A model generated the notes under the pieces. That model saw nothing but the letters and a program-made list of their open reading frames with translations. It searched no databases and was not told the DNA's origin. From Clonostachys chloroleuca (Eukaryota > Ascomycota > Sordariomycetes > Hypocreales > Bionectriaceae): DNA of 64,000 nt. This document shows positions 35,500-49,284 of this stretch, piece after piece. Position 1 is the stretch's first letter. Each line of letters opens with the position of its first letter. Where the stretch lies: positions 32,736,001 through 32,800,000 of the forward strand of contig JBANAY010000003.1 in the NCBI GenBank assembly GCA_037952775.1. The letters are read 5' to 3'. Both the position numbers and the translations under genes were made by a program.

Positions 35500-38400
35500 A
35501 TGAATCGAGGGGGCACGGGTTCGTCGCGCCGGACGGGTTCCATGGCCAGTCGCCCTGTTGTCGATGAGGATGAGGCTCGAAGTTTCGCCCTGCGATCAGC
35601 ATACCTGCATTACCTCTTGCAGCCCAAGGCCAAAAGGAAACAGTATGTCGCCGCATCGAAACCGACCGCTCGATCGCAAACAAGTGTTGGGCAGCTTGTC
35701 CAAGAGTATGGTTCTGGGAGTGCGTCTAGCTTGAAGTTACCTCATAGCTTTGCAAATCCTCTGATCGAAAGGGTGGGCGGTGTCCTTCGAGGGAGCGAAC
35801 GCTTACCCGGCTTCAACGATGCGGCAGTCAAGAGGAGTTTCGCCGAGGCTTATATGGCATTTTCAGAAAAGAACTTCCGCAAGACGATTGATAAGGAGAG
35901 AAAGTTTGAGCCCCTGGTGCTCATCTTCTACTCCCAAGCTACCAAAGCAGCACAGAAGGGGCGTGCACCCGACGACGATTCATGGAAGCTCCTTCCCGAC
36001 CGCCATCTGGCGCTTTTTGTTAGATTGGCCGTGCAGGTCTTGAAAGATCAAGGCCATGATCGCGATCGCCCAGAGCTTTTGGCGAGACTCAAAACCCTTG
36101 AGAATAAGCTGTTGACGAATGACCAGGATCTGGTGGGGGGCGGTTCAGATGGCGGTGGCACTACTGTCGAAGTCGTCGTTCCCTTGAGTTATGATGTCAA
36201 GGATATGCACCTTGTTCAGGTGGTTGCTCACATGTTCGGGCTCGGCATGTCCCAGGCACAGGCCGAAATAGATGCGAACCGCAAGGTATGGACCGAGGAA
36301 GCAGCTTTGAAGGATCTAAAAGCCTACCAGCTGCGTTTGAGTTCCAATCTTGGCGGCACTCTTTCTCCCCAGGATTTTGATCTCGACGAGTCTTATGATG
36401 AGTGGAAGAAGTCAGAGGCCCCCATCTATCCCAAATGATGCTGGATATTCTGACTGCTAAGCCCACTTTGGCCAAGACCTCGACTGCTCCGGTGTCTGGC
36501 CGACCACAATCCGTATATGGAATCGATCATTCTCACGATTCTTCCCATGATGACTCCGCCATGAGCCTCGCGTCTCTGAACATCGGGGACTCCACTAGCA
36601 TTCGGACCGTGGATGATGCCATTTACACCTTCATCCCACCTAATCCGAGAGCCTTTTTCAAATATATTCTACAGCAGGCCATGTCTTTTGACTTACTCCA
36701 CGCAGACCCTGAGGCAGACTATCAACCACTGTCGAAACAGTCCATAGAGCTTTTGACTGAGTTGTGTGTAAGATGGCGTATCCCGCAGTCTTCTCGCCTG
36801 ATTGCTCTTTTGGAAGTAGCTGTGCGCAAATACCGGGAGCAGGAGCTTGGCGCTGAGGAGTTGGACGCTGTTTTTGATTTCATCAAGGGTCCCCAGCCAG
36901 AGCTAAAGAAGGTGCCCCATCTCCATCACCATTCGACTCCATTGTCGGAAATCGACCCCAGCCGCTGGACACTTCAAGACCTCGCTGCCTACCGCCGTAC
37001 TTTGCACACGGTCTATGAGTCTCTCCTGATCGAGCTTTATAACCTTCTAGAAAGATGCTACGACACAAAGGCTCCTAATATCGCCCCTGTCATGTTCATT
37101 CTTGAAAACCATCTAGCTAGCGACCCTTCATTTAGCCCCAACCCAGAGTCTGAGCGGAAATTTGCTGAGCAGCTCACCCAAACCCTCCGCCAGAGAGCAA
37201 TGGATGTCTATCGTGAATACATGGAGAAGGAGCTCCCAGCGCAAAAGGAGAACTGGGACTTTGCCCATGTTGTGAAGTTAGGCAAAACTGTCACCAAACT
37301 CTGCGAGAGGATAAGAAAGCGATATAGAAAGATGCCCGAAATTATGGGTGTAAACTCCCTTGCTATCTTGGTCCAGGAAGTTTTCCCCAGCTTTGAAGAA
37401 GACGCCAACGCCATCATCATTTCCATTATGCAGCAGGTCCACGACGAGGGCTTGGAGATTGGAATGGAAGATGGCTTTGAGCTATACAAGGAACTGGTAG
37501 AGCTTCGAAACATCCACCGCGAATCACTCCCCCCGACCAGCCCTTTGCCTTTGACATTGAGTATCTGCTCGTTGGCTTCGTGTGGCGCTGGATTGATAAT
37601 GCAGAATCAAAAGTAGAGACTTTTGTTGAGGAAGCCATTAAACAGGATCAGTTCCAGGTCCGTACCGAGCACCCAGATAACATCCCAGATGATTCGGAAC
37701 GACACAGTGTTTCGATCATTGATCTATTCATGCTCTTCAACCAAAGTCTTAACCAGATTCTGTCTTTGAAATGGGGTAATGACGAGGATCATGCCAGGTT
37801 CATGACTGCTCTCGGAAAGATATTCTCTGCCGGACTTGGTAGGTACTGCGAGATCGTGGATCAGCGATTCAATCATGAGATGGATCGTCCCTCCGCTGAG
37901 GAGCTGGCTGCCCAGAACAAGTCCACTCAGGAGAAATGGATGCAATATGCCAAGGATGCCTGGAACAACAAGGAAAAGGCCGAGCCCTTCCAGTTCTACC
38001 CCGAGGTGAGTGAGAGAACACCACACACTAACGGCATCCCCTCCCATAGCCTTCAATCTTATGCTGACTTCCCATCTCTTGCTCCGATATAGTCCTTTGT
38101 CAAACTCAATAACATCGAGTATGCAATGCAAGAGTTGGATAAGTTGGAAAAGTCGATGAATGTCGATGCTTGTGCGGCCCTAATTGGGAAGGTGGAAAAA
38201 CCGAAGAAATCAAGCAAATACACGTTTACTATCAAGGTCATAGAGGCGGAAGATCTCAAGGCTTGCGATGCGAATGGGTATAGTGACCCCTATGTCGTAT
38301 TCGGAGACGAGTATCAGAAGCGCCTTTACAAGACGCGCATCATTCCCGCGAATCTCAACCCACGCTGGGATGAATCTTTCGATGTTACTGTGCAAGGGCC

Positions 38401-39644
38401 GGTAAACGTAATTGCAACAATCTGGGATTACGACACGTTCGGTGACCACGACTACGTCGGCAGGACGTCTATCAAGCTCGACCCTGTCCACTTCAGCGAT
38501 TATCTCCCCAGAGAATTCTGGCTGGACCTTGACTCGCAGGGCCGTCTGCTCATCCGAGTGAGTATGGAGGGAGAGCGTGACGACATTCAGTTCCACTTTG
38601 GCAAGGCGTTCAGACATCTGAAGCGAACCGAAAGGGACATGGTCAGGAAAATCACAGACAAGGTCAACCCCCCTCCCGTCAACTAATCTTACTCTATCGC
38701 ATTTACTAAAACCACGTAAACAGATGACTGCTCAGATAGGTTTGACTCTGTCTCACAATACTTTGCGTGCCCTTCTTGGCACAAACGGTATCGCGGCCTC
38801 AGTGACCGGTCTCTGGAGGAAACGCTCCTCAACTGTCACGGCTCTTCAACCAACCCAAGTTGATGCCGTGCTAGAGCCGCTCTTGGACTATTTTAATGAC
38901 AACTTTGCCATCATGAAACAGACGCTGACAGATGCAACCATGCTTGCGGTTATGCAACGTCTTTGGAAGGAAACACTGATGGCTGTCGAATCGCTCCTTG
39001 TTCCCCCACTATCAGAGAAGCCTTCTACAGAGAAGCCGTTGACACGGCAAGAGCTCGACGTGGTGTATCGCTGGCTCGACACACTCTTCAAGTTCTTCAA
39101 CTCCAAAGATGAGGAGTCAGGCGAGCAACTGGGAGTTCCCGCCGAGGTCCTCAAGTCGCCTAAGTGGCACGAATTAGCGTCGTTGAACTTCTTTTATTTC
39201 GAAAGCACACCCAGTCTGATCCGCGAGTCGGAACGCATGGCAGCCGCGACCGCCCAGCGCGCTCAACAGGCTCTTCTACAGCAGGGTTCGTCGAACCGTC
39301 TAGCACCACCCTCCGCGCTCGGAGCATCAGTGGGAGGCGCCGGAGCGTTTGCCAGCATGGGCACCATCCGTCGCGGGAAGAGTGTCATGATGAGCCGCAA
39401 CCTGGGAACGATGCGGAAGGCCAAGGAGGCAAAGAGGCGGGAGGCTCAGGCGGACCCAAGCGATGATATGATCCTGCGCATCCTCCGTATGCGTCCAGAA
39501 GCGGCCGGGTACCTCAAGGAGCGTCACAGGCAGAAGGAGAGGGCGGCTGCCACAGCGGCCGCTGCTCTCATCGTCAAGAACAGCGTAAGTCAAGGGTTTG
39601 GTGGTGGGCAATTCGGGAGAAACAGCCTACTACCCAGGCGGTAG
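35500..39644 (+). CDS. Munc13-like protein (MUN/MHD domains with central C2), Ync13 type
   Basis: This large protein resembles fungal Munc13/Unc13 relatives such as S. pombe Ync13, which act in exocytosis and cell-wall integrity at sites of growth. Exons: 35500-38005, 38093-38662 and 38724-39644, giving about 1332 residues. The first 830 residues form the helical MHD1-like part; a C2 domain (about 878-980) has ACDANGYSDPYVV and WDYDTFGDHDYVG, with the aspartates of a calcium-binding C2; the MHD2-like part follows (about 1030-1190), then a basic, Ala-rich tail. The frame breaks twice in exon 1, at five C (36419-36423) and six C (37529-37534). One added C at each joins the text (KKSEAP-HLSQMMLDIL and ESLPP-DQPFAFDIEYLL) and makes the exon length a multiple of three, as the splice phase needs. 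A GTAAGT at 39586 may be a donor for one more small exon, so the last 20 residues are uncertain. Confidence 0.8.
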
Positions 39645-42600
39645 GCATAGCAGGACACATAATTTTCATGTTCTTAACTCGTTATCCGTCTCCTTTTATC
39701 CTCCGGTTCTCCTCTATTGTTATGTCTTTGGGCGAATTATTTACTACTGTTTATGTTTTTGCAGAACTTCCTTGGATGGGTGGGTGGGTGGATGGATGGA
39801 TGAAATGGCATCAGATACCCTCATTTGTGAAGCCAGTTCATAACGAGCCTTCTTTTCAAGCAAGAAATACCAAATTTTTCAAAGAAACCCGCATCGTGTC
39901 ACTCGTGAGATGTGTCCTCGCCTCACTAAACGAAAGGCGCATGGAATGAGGTGCATGGGATAAAGTGGGGAAGGGGGTATGCGACCCTCGAACACATGCA
40001 GATCGCGGAGATCAATACTATAACGGCAAACCGGGGGCCTCTCTTTTCATCATATCAACCCCTTCCAGATAGGGGCCCCGCGAGGAGGGAATATGAGAAG
40101 GGCTGATCAGGGCTTGCAGTGCAAAGCTAGAGCAGGAGCGTAACCGAAACAGCGTCTCTCTGCAGAAAATGGCCTTCCACCTCTTTTATATATGTCCCCC
40201 CCTCCAAATGGAACTCACTTCGCTGAGTGGCGCATCGCTACTGGGTAGGCTCAACCTTCTGAGGGTGGCGGCTAACATGGCATCACATCTGCTGAGGAAT
40301 CTGGCAGGCCACTCATAAACTGTGGGTGGGGAAGGGTCAGCTGTCGTCCTCCCGACCCCTGTACACACGCCAGCCGCGGAGGAGGAGACTGGGTCTGTAT
40401 TTTTTTAATACGAACGTGGAGGAAGTCCGAGGGCGGCGGCGGGAATACCGTTTGCGCGGTGCCTTTTGCCCCGGCAGCGCGACCCGATGTTGTACTTTGT
40501 CGGGAGACCCGAAGACGGCGGGAATCATGTATGGATATTGTACATATTGTATAAGGGGTCTATAAAATAAAACGGCAAAAGATATTTTGAGGATTTTGCT
40601 TCCCGCTATTATTATGTCATCAGGATTAATTCAGGGTCCAGCGTGGAAGGCTGGTGCCAGGTGGGTTCGGGGTGGGTAGGCGACGGTGGTGTGCGCTAGT
40701 TGGGGATGGCCAAATCGAATTGAGTAAAAAGGTCAGAAAACCAAGGAGAACAGTAATTTAATTGAGGTATATCGATAATGAAGGAGAAAAGGGGGTAGCT
40801 TGGAGAGATCTTAGGCGGATGCGTGTAGATGAGGGGAATGGCGATGAGATGAACTGCCAGATAGGTAAGCCACGGATCTCAACAACTCGGATTGGGCAAA
40901 AGAAAAAAGGGGAGCAAAGTGCCGAAACATTTTGGGCGGCAGCGCCACATAACTCTGCCCCGAGATGCCATTCCGTCGGTTTCCCATTGAGCAAAATCTC
41001 CAGTGGTGCGATGAGCTGTCAGGCAGCGGAGCAGCACGGCAACACCGCCTGCTTGTGCGCCACCAGCCCAACTCGTGCTAGTCTGTCGAAATCAGATGCC
41101 AAGACCGCAAATGGTGGGGCTGCGAGATGATTGGCCGGAGTGGGCAGGTATGACGTCGACGGCTGGGTCTGCTCACTGGAGGCGTCTTCCCCTGAGCCAC
41201 CAGACGTCCAGCCCGTCGTGGGACACAGTGCCCTTCATCGGAGGGCCCACGGAGGGACGGTAATGGCGTTGCAGCTACGGAGCACACATCAAAGTTTTTG
41301 GAGCGTCAATTGCCCTTTTGAGGCATGAAACTCAACCCATGTCCGAATGCAGCGAGCATCCTTATCACTTGAGATGGGGCAGGGGACCTTTTGCGGATAT
41401 CAGCACATGGCGTTGCCAGTAGCGAGCTCTTCTGCTTTAAACCCAATCTGCTGCTCTGCTTCTCTGGGAGAGTGTCGGTGTGGTGTCACCTCTGGAGTGG
41501 TACGACCATGCGTGCTGTATGAGTGCTAGTTCAGAATATAGCCCTTTCTCCCTTATGCTTATATCGCAACCCAGTGAGGAGGAGGGGTTACGAAGGTACT
41601 ATGTAGTGTTGATGAGCTCTGGTCGCGGGTTGGGCATGGGTTTGGATTACCACAGCTTCGGGGCTCATGAAACAGTAGGTCGCACACCCTGGCAGCTCGA
41701 GGGTAGATCACTGTATTCATTCTTCCGACCATGTGAAGGAAGATGGAGGGGCCAGTTCCATGGACACATCATTGGACCGATATTAGCGTGATCAACATAG
41801 GCCTAGCATGTGTTTGTGGCTGACCCTGAATCTTAAAAGAAAAGAAGAAGAAAAAAATTAAGTTTTGTTTGAAACAGGGGCAGCAAGTGAGAAAAGAAAA
41901 GAGGAAGGAATATTCAACCCTGTATGCTTTTTTACAACAATATTGCAATTACGTACCGCCCAGAATAAGCCCAGCGGAGGGCAGCCAAGGAGGAAGGGAT
42001 ATATCTAGGGAGGAGAAGATTAGGGAGAGAGCGTGCAAGTCCAAGCCCAAGAAAGGGGTCGCCAGTAACGTGGGCGCTTGTGAACAAAGCCGGAAAGGTA
42101 CACTCATGTTGGCCTATTATTTTCGAGGCAGATGGCTCGCCTGGCTTCGTTACACCTGCCAGAGGATTGAGAGGACGTCTAGAACTGATCTGCCGTGGAG
42201 ATGTTCACTAGAAGGCTCAAGCCAGAGAGGCATTTGGCGGCAACACCACCAGTGACGTATACCTACAGTGCGCTGGAAATATTCGCACCTTTGCACTCCA
42301 GATTTGGCCTATAGCAGGCGAGAGGCTGTCGCTACAATGGCGCTGAAAGGCAAGGGTCCCCCTGTCTCGGCGGGTCAGGCTGGTCGGCCCTCTGCCCTCT
42401 TTCTGCACTGTGCGTCTGGCTGCCGTTCCCCCACATCTCTCGCGCTAGTCGCCTTGCCGTGCACGGGCCACCGCTCCGGGCTCCTCGTCGTACAATTCCT
42501 CACCGGTGTAATAATCGACGCAGAGAGGAGGGACACAATGGGTATCCCGGGGGATGGATGGGGGCGCGCGCTGTGCGTATAGCCGGCTCGAAACATGACC

Positions 42601-44207
42601 GAAAATGTGTCACGTGGGCCCGAATTGGTCGAGGATTTGTGGAGGGGACTCGCGATGAGGAGAATTTGCTGGAGCTCCTGACTGGCTGCCCGCCCCATGT
42701 TGTTTGCTTTCACTTGCAGCTTGGATTTGCCTGTCGGCGCGCCAAGGTTAGTGAAATATGACCATGGCCCATCCTATTACGGTACATTGCAGGTACACTT
42801 GCATTGGATACTGTCCCCCTCTTGAAGCAGCTGGCTATTCAAGTCCGTGGTCCCACCATGTTGAATGCTACCAAACCTACCACTCAGGAAATCGATCGAT
42901 CCCGTTGTACTGCGCTACATCATTAGGTTTCGTCCAGGGAATGTGAGCCTGACTCTGGTGCCATCCCACGAGCCAGCCACTGTTCAACTCCGTCAAAGGA
43001 CCCGGGGCTTCACATTGTGCCATCACACAGGCAGACTAAGGCGAGATCTACAAGTCTGTCTTCGTAAGGTGCGTCGGCTAGGCCACTGATCGAAATTAAC
43101 GGTGCGCCTCCAGAGCATGCATGTACTTGAGCCGGTACATGCTGGGACCGCCCTGCACCTGGGCAAGCATGAGGCACCACCCAAAGGCAAATCTTGGCAC
43201 GGTTGGCGCGCGGACAGGTCTGAAGATGCAGCATGGGACAGAAGATGTAGCCCAATGGCAAATCGTCGCCTGCCAGAACTCCCAGAAATGCACTTGGCAA
43301 TGGATGTCTGTAGCTGCCCTCGCGGGCACCATGTCCACACGACCTGGAAAGCAGGTAGTATCTGCTCGGTAGTAGCCGTAGGAAATGCTCCTTTTAGGAT
43401 GTGATGGGGGACTAGGCTTCTTGCCTCCCTTTGGTCAGATAAACGGGGGGACGACATGCCGGCCAGGTAGCGTGTGCCTCCCAGCCAATCTGAGGTACAT
43501 GGGTGCTTCCATCCCACCTTGTCGAGCGCACCGGAGAGAAGCGCCCTACTGCCACCAGACTGGCCAACCCCAGGTACTACGGCCAGGTAGCGCGGTCCAT
43601 TTGCTGGCGTGTACCCTGTACGAGCACAACACAGGTACCCATCTACCCGCCCATCTGCCCCATCTAGCCCTCCCATCACATTTGGCCGCCGCATTCAACC
43701 CGTCCTACTCTTCGCCGTTACGACCACTCCTCTTTATCATTCGCCCTTCTTCACGTCTGGCTAGCTGCCTGGTGATTCTGTTTCAGCTCCTCTTTTTGCA
43801 GAGACGGCCACGGGGAAGCCCGATCCTCTCCTACGTATCCTATATCCCTGCCCACCTAAGAGACTAGTACTTGCGATTATCCGGTCCGTCTAACCTAGTT
43901 GGTATGTACTGTGCTCATTTGCTCTGCCTACGACCCAGCCCGCGACTCACCACATCAGCTTTTTCCTCTGAACTCATTCTGGCGACAGAAGCATGATTCC
44001 AACTCTTTATTGATTCTAGACGATCATCGAGTTGACCCGGCCCGTCGTCGCTGCACGGTTGGCCCTGTCCTCGACATCCTCCCTCCACCTCCCCTCTATA
44101 TCAATTCCACTGGATCCCTAGAGCCTCGCGACAGAAACCTACACAATCAATACTTCAAACAGTCCCCCCTTCAACCTTAGGCCCCAGCGCCTACCGACCT
44201 TCCCAAC
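39645..44207. other. Long upstream region of the Nik1 gene
   Basis: About 4.6 kb with no supported gene. The downstream part from about 43.6 kb is C/T-rich and probably holds promoter and 5' UTR, with short upstream open frames. Overlapping frames on both strands at 43.0-43.9 kb have no motifs. Confidence 0.5.
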
Positions 44208-47200
44208 ATGGTCGACGACGCTGCCCTCATCGCGGCAGCGCAGATTATTGCTACAATCGCCGCCGAGCCCAAGACTCCTCTATCAGTCCCTGCCACCCTG
44301 ACGAATAAGATACAACTGCCGGGTCACGACACACACGCAAAGCGCAACCTCGAGATTGAACTCCAGAAGCTTGCACTACGAGTCAGTCACCTCGAGAATA
44401 GGGCAACCCCAACTATCACCTTCCCCGAAACACCAAATGAAGGTACCGAATCACTGTTTGGCGATGATTCAAATGGTGCCAGTCGCAATAACGGCGGACG
44501 GCCTAAAGGGCTCCCGCCACAATATGCCAGCCTAGAGACCCCCAGTGTTTTTCCACGCCAGTTGACAAAGGAGGCTCTTGAGGGCCTCAGAGAGCACGTG
44601 GATGACCAATCGAAATTACTCGACAGCCAACGCCAGGAGCTTGCTGGAGTAAATGCGCAGCTTCTTGAGCAGAAGCAGCTACAAGAGAAGGCACTCGAAT
44701 TGCTCGAGCAGGAGCGCGTTGCGACGCTGGAGAGAGAACTATGGAAACACCAGAAGGCCAACGAGGCCTTCCAAAAGGCTCTGCGTGAAATCGGAGAGAT
44801 CATCACCGCTGTGGCTCAGGGAGACCTGACCATGAAAGTGCGGATGAATACGGTGGAGATGGACCCCGAAATCACGACATTCAAACGTACCATCAATGCC
44901 ATGATGGATCAACTGCAGATGTTCGCCAGCGAGGTGTCACGAGTAGCCCGCGAGGTCGGAACTGAGGGTTTATTAGGTGGCCAAGCCCGTATTGGCGGAG
45001 TTGATGGCACATGGAAGGAATTGACGGACAACGGTACGAGTCGACTGCCTTGAACCAAGTAGTAACTTGACAACTAACTTTTCGAAACCAGTCAATGTCA
45101 TGGCTCAAAACCTCACCGACCAGGGTAAGCAGTCACCCCATTTTCCGGCTAGAGGAGCATTTTTGCTAACACGAACTATAGTGCGAGAAATCGCATCTGT
45201 GACCACTGCTGTCGCTCACGGCGATCTAACAAAGAAGATCGAACGCCCCGCCAGGGGAGAAATCTTACAACTCCAGCAGACCATCAATACCATGGTCGAC
45301 CAACTTCGCACTTTCGCATCAGAGGTAACGCGTGTTGCTAGAGACGTCGGAACAGAGGGAATTCTAGGCGGCCAAGCTGATGTCGGGGGTGTCCAAGGAA
45401 TGTGGAATGATTTGACCGTCAATGTCAATGCGATGGCTAATAACTTGACGACGCAAGTCCGAGATATCATTAAAGTCACAACAGCAGTAGCGAAAGGTGA
45501 TCTTACCCAGAAGGTTCAAGCCAATTGCCGAGGCGAGATCTTCGAGTTAAAGTCTACCATCAATTCGATGGTTGACCAGCTGCAACAATTCGCCCGCGAA
45601 GTCACAAAGATTGCCAGAGAAGTCGGAACGGAGGGTCGCCTTGGAGGCCAGGCCACAGTCCACGACGTCGAAGGCACTTGGAGGGATCTGACCGAGAACG
45701 TCAACGGCATGGCAATGAATCTAACGACTCAGGTACGAGAAATTGCTAAGGTCACCACAGCCGTCGCCAAGGGAGATCTCACCAAGAAGATTGGGGTCGA
45801 AGTGAAGGGAGAAATCTTGGAGATGAAGAACACCATCAACCAGATGGTTGATCGTTTGAGCACCTTTGCATTTGAAGTCAGCAAGGTTGCTCGTGAAGTC
45901 GGCACTGATGGAACCCTGGGTGGTCAAGCCCAAGTTGCCAATGTGGAAGGTAAATGGAAGGATCTCACGGAGAACGTCAATACCATGGCCTCAAATTTGA
46001 CAGTTCAGGTAAGGAACCGCAATCTCTTGAACCCTCCCTCATTAGTTAGACTCGCTCGCTTGTGAAGGATGGTCTGGGATATTTGCTTGGAATAATGCTG
46101 ACTTGTTCAAAGGTGAGGAGTATATCTGCTGTGACACAGGCAATTGCCAACGGCGATATGACTCAGACGATTGAGGTAGAGGCAAACGGTGAGATTCAAG
46201 TTCTCAAAGAGACCATCAACAACATGGTGGAGCGTCTCTCAAGCTTCTGTTATGAGGTTCAACGAGTCGCCAAGGATGTGGGCGTCGATGGAAAGATGGG
46301 CGCTCAAGCAGATATTGCTGGCTTGGACGGTCGCTGGAAAGAGATTACAACTGATGTCAACACTATGGCCGCCAACCTCACAACGCAAGTCCGTGCTTTC
46401 TCCGACATTACCAACCTGGCTACCGACGGCGATTTCACCAAGCTTGTCGACGTAGAAGCCTCAGGTGAAATGGACGAGCTCAAGCGAAAGATCAACCAAA
46501 TGATTTCGAACCTCAGAGACAGTATTCAAAGGAACACGCAGGCTCGAGAAGCTGCCGAATTGGCCAACAAGACCAAATCCGAATTCCTCGCCAATATGTC
46601 ACACGAGATTCGTACACCAATGAATGGAATCATCGGCATGACGCAACTCACTTTGGACACTGATCTCACTCAATATCAACGTGAGATGCTTAATATTGTT
46701 AACAACTTAGCAAACAGTCTTTTGACTATCATCGACGATATCCTGGATCTGTCCAAGATTGAAGCCAGACGGATGGTCATTGAGGAGATTCCATACACCT
46801 TGCGTGGAACTGTGTTCAACGCTCTCAAGACTCTCACCGTCAAGGCGAACGAGAAGTTCCTTGACCTCACGTACAAGGTCGACAGCTCTGTCCCGGATTA
46901 CGTTATTGGTGACTCTTTCCGTCTAAGACAGATCATTTTGAACCTGGTGGGGAATGCGATTAAATTCACAGAACATGGCGAAGTCAGCCTCACCATCAAG
47001 GAGCGAGCTGAAAAGCCATCGAACCTTGCTGAAGGCGAATACGCCGTTGAGTTTGTAGTCGAGGATACTGGTATCGGAATTGCTAAGGACAAACTGGACC
47101 TCATCTTCGACACATTCCAGCAGGCGGACGGCTCCATGACCCGCAAGTTTGGCGGTACCGGACTTGGTCTTTCCATCTCAAAGCGGCTGGTGAATTTGAT

Positions 47201-48402
47201 GGGAGGTGACCTTTGGGTTAACAGCGAAGCGGGCAAAGGAAGTGCTTTCCATTTTACTTGCCGGGTGAAATTGGCAGCCGATGATGCAAAGGCGATCTCG
47301 AGACACCTTCAGCCTTACCACGGACATCAGGTACTGTACGTGGATAACGCGCAATCTGAGTCTCGATCCAAGATTATGGAGATGTTGAACCAGATTGGCC
47401 TTCGGCCTGTGGTTGTCGACTCGGAGAAGAGCCTGGCCCTCACTGGTCTAAAGACCGGCGGCGTTCTCCCATATGACGCTATTCTCGTGGACTCAATCGT
47501 CACCGCACGAAGACTGAGGGCAGTGGACGATTTCAAGTATCTACCCATAGTGTTGTTGGCACCGATCGTTCATGTTAGTCTGAAATCCTGCCTGGATCTC
47601 GGCATCACCTCATATATGACGATGCCCTGCAAACTGATTGATTTGGGCAACGGCATGGTTCCCGCTTTGGAGAACCGGGCAACACCCTCGCTCGCCGATA
47701 ATACCAAGTCGTTCGAGATTCTGCTTGCCGAAGACAACACAGTCAATCAAAAGTTCGCCGTCAAAATCCTAGAGAAGTATCACCATGTAGTGACCGTTGT
47801 TGGCAATGGATGGGAAGCTGTCGAGGCAATCAAAGAAAGGAAGTTTGATGTAATTTTGATGGATGTTCAAATGCCCATCATGGTGAGTAGAGTCCCAGCC
47901 CAGTCAACACTAACCTGTACTTGTTCCATGTATCAGTTAACTAACGTGTGCTTTCAAACAGGGCGGATTCGAAGCCACCGCGAAGATTCGAGAATATGAA
48001 CGCGGGATGGGCACGCATAGAACCCCTATCATTGCGCTGACAGCACACGCCATGATGGGCGATCGTGAGAAGTGTATCCAGGCGCAAATGGACGAGTACT
48101 TGTCGAAACCCCTGCAACAGAACCAGCTCATCCAGACAATCCTGAAATGCGCCACGCTTGGTGGCCCATTGCTAGAGCAGAATAGGGAGCGGGAGCTAGC
48201 TCTACAGGCAGAGGCGAAGTCTTCGACCCATAAAGACGATGGCCAGGGTATTTTGCGGCCATCACTGGAGCCCCGGGCATTCTCAACCCACGATGGACTG
48301 GGAAGCAACACGGTGGAAAGCCCGGTCTTGGTGACGGAAGATCAGGAGGAACTTGTCAATGGACGGCAAAAGCTGAATGAGATGCGAAGCCTTACGAATT
48401 AA
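44208..48402 (+). CDS. nik-1: Group III hybrid histidine kinase, Nik1/OS-1 type
   Basis: This cytosolic osmosensor feeds the HOG (OS-2) MAP kinase cascade and is the target pathway of phenylpyrrole and dicarboximide fungicides. Five exons: 44208-45033, 45092-45124, 45182-46008, 46113-47882 and 47962-48402. All phases agree and give 1298 residues, the same size as the Neurospora OS-1 family. The N-terminal quarter is a coiled coil; then six HAMP-type repeats of about 92 residues follow (key text [10 protein letters not shown]..., variants [42 protein letters not shown]). The H-box is [11 protein letters not shown] with His726. The ATPase domain has the N, G1 (EDTGIGIA) and G2 (GGTGLGLS) boxes, and the C-terminal receiver has its phospho-acceptor at D1146 in LMDVQMP and a lysine in LSKPL. 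Introns 1-3 fall in the HAMP array. No frame damage. Resistance-type substitutions were not assessed. Confidence 0.97.
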
Positions 48403-49284
48403 GCCTGGTCTGCATTTTTCTCTTAATATCATGACGGATTATCTTTTAGGAAATGGTTCACTTGATTCCCCATCTTCTCTGTTGCCACAGTGCCTAGCAG
48501 CGAGAGAAGGGCCCTTAGGCATGGCTCAGGACAGATGCCTTTTTACGCGGATTTACATATGTTTTTCTTTTTGGACAGTGGGCAAAGCACTGGAGCCCAT
48601 ACCCATTATTCTGGATGGCGGTGTTATGAGGCAAGGGTTGGTGGCGATACGATCATCACTAGGGGCGAGATGGCTTTGTTTATACGTACTCTCGACTGCA
48701 TTCTTGTATTTTATCTCAGGTGTTTTGTTTTTATATCTCTTGTTCATTGGATTTGGCTGACGGTTCTTTCCGATCGTACTTCCAAGCATAGCTCATTGCG
48801 GGACATAATGGTCCCTTCAAGCGTTTGGCTTTCCATTCGACCTTTTTTTTGGAATTGGCAATATGGACGAATAGCATAGCAAGGATACCGATTTTCTTCT
48901 TCTCAATTTTTTCGTTTTCCCATTTCTCACCTGGCTGGACATTCTTATTTTCTCAAGTTCATTGTGGAATAGCTCCTACGCTTTTCGAACAGATTGGACA
49001 ACACACGGCGACTCGGCCGTGTTTGGTGGTCGGGTACTGTGGCTTTGATTATTTATTGCTCGATGAGAACTCGCGCTTTGCTATGATGTGAGACGAATAT
49101 ACTTTTTTCAAGATACTGGCTTAGCAGAAATACAACATGTCCCTGGATATGACGGGCGCCCAACAACTACCCGGTATAAATTCAAATCTATCTAAGCATT
49201 CATAAGTGTCCTTGTTTATTGCCCCTGCTCACTGGCATATGGTAAACGGGAAGAAATTCGAGCATAAAAGGCGTCCTGGAAGAT
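48403..49284. other. Intergenic region between convergent genes
   Basis: 3' sequence of nik-1 and of the small minus-strand gene. T-rich stretches lie at 48840-48960. No gene was found. Confidence 0.5.

Noticed and set aside
43023..43694. 223-codon minus-strand frame upstream of nik-1
   Set aside because: Cys/Arg-rich composition without motif; opposite-strand frames are also open. Likely non-coding.
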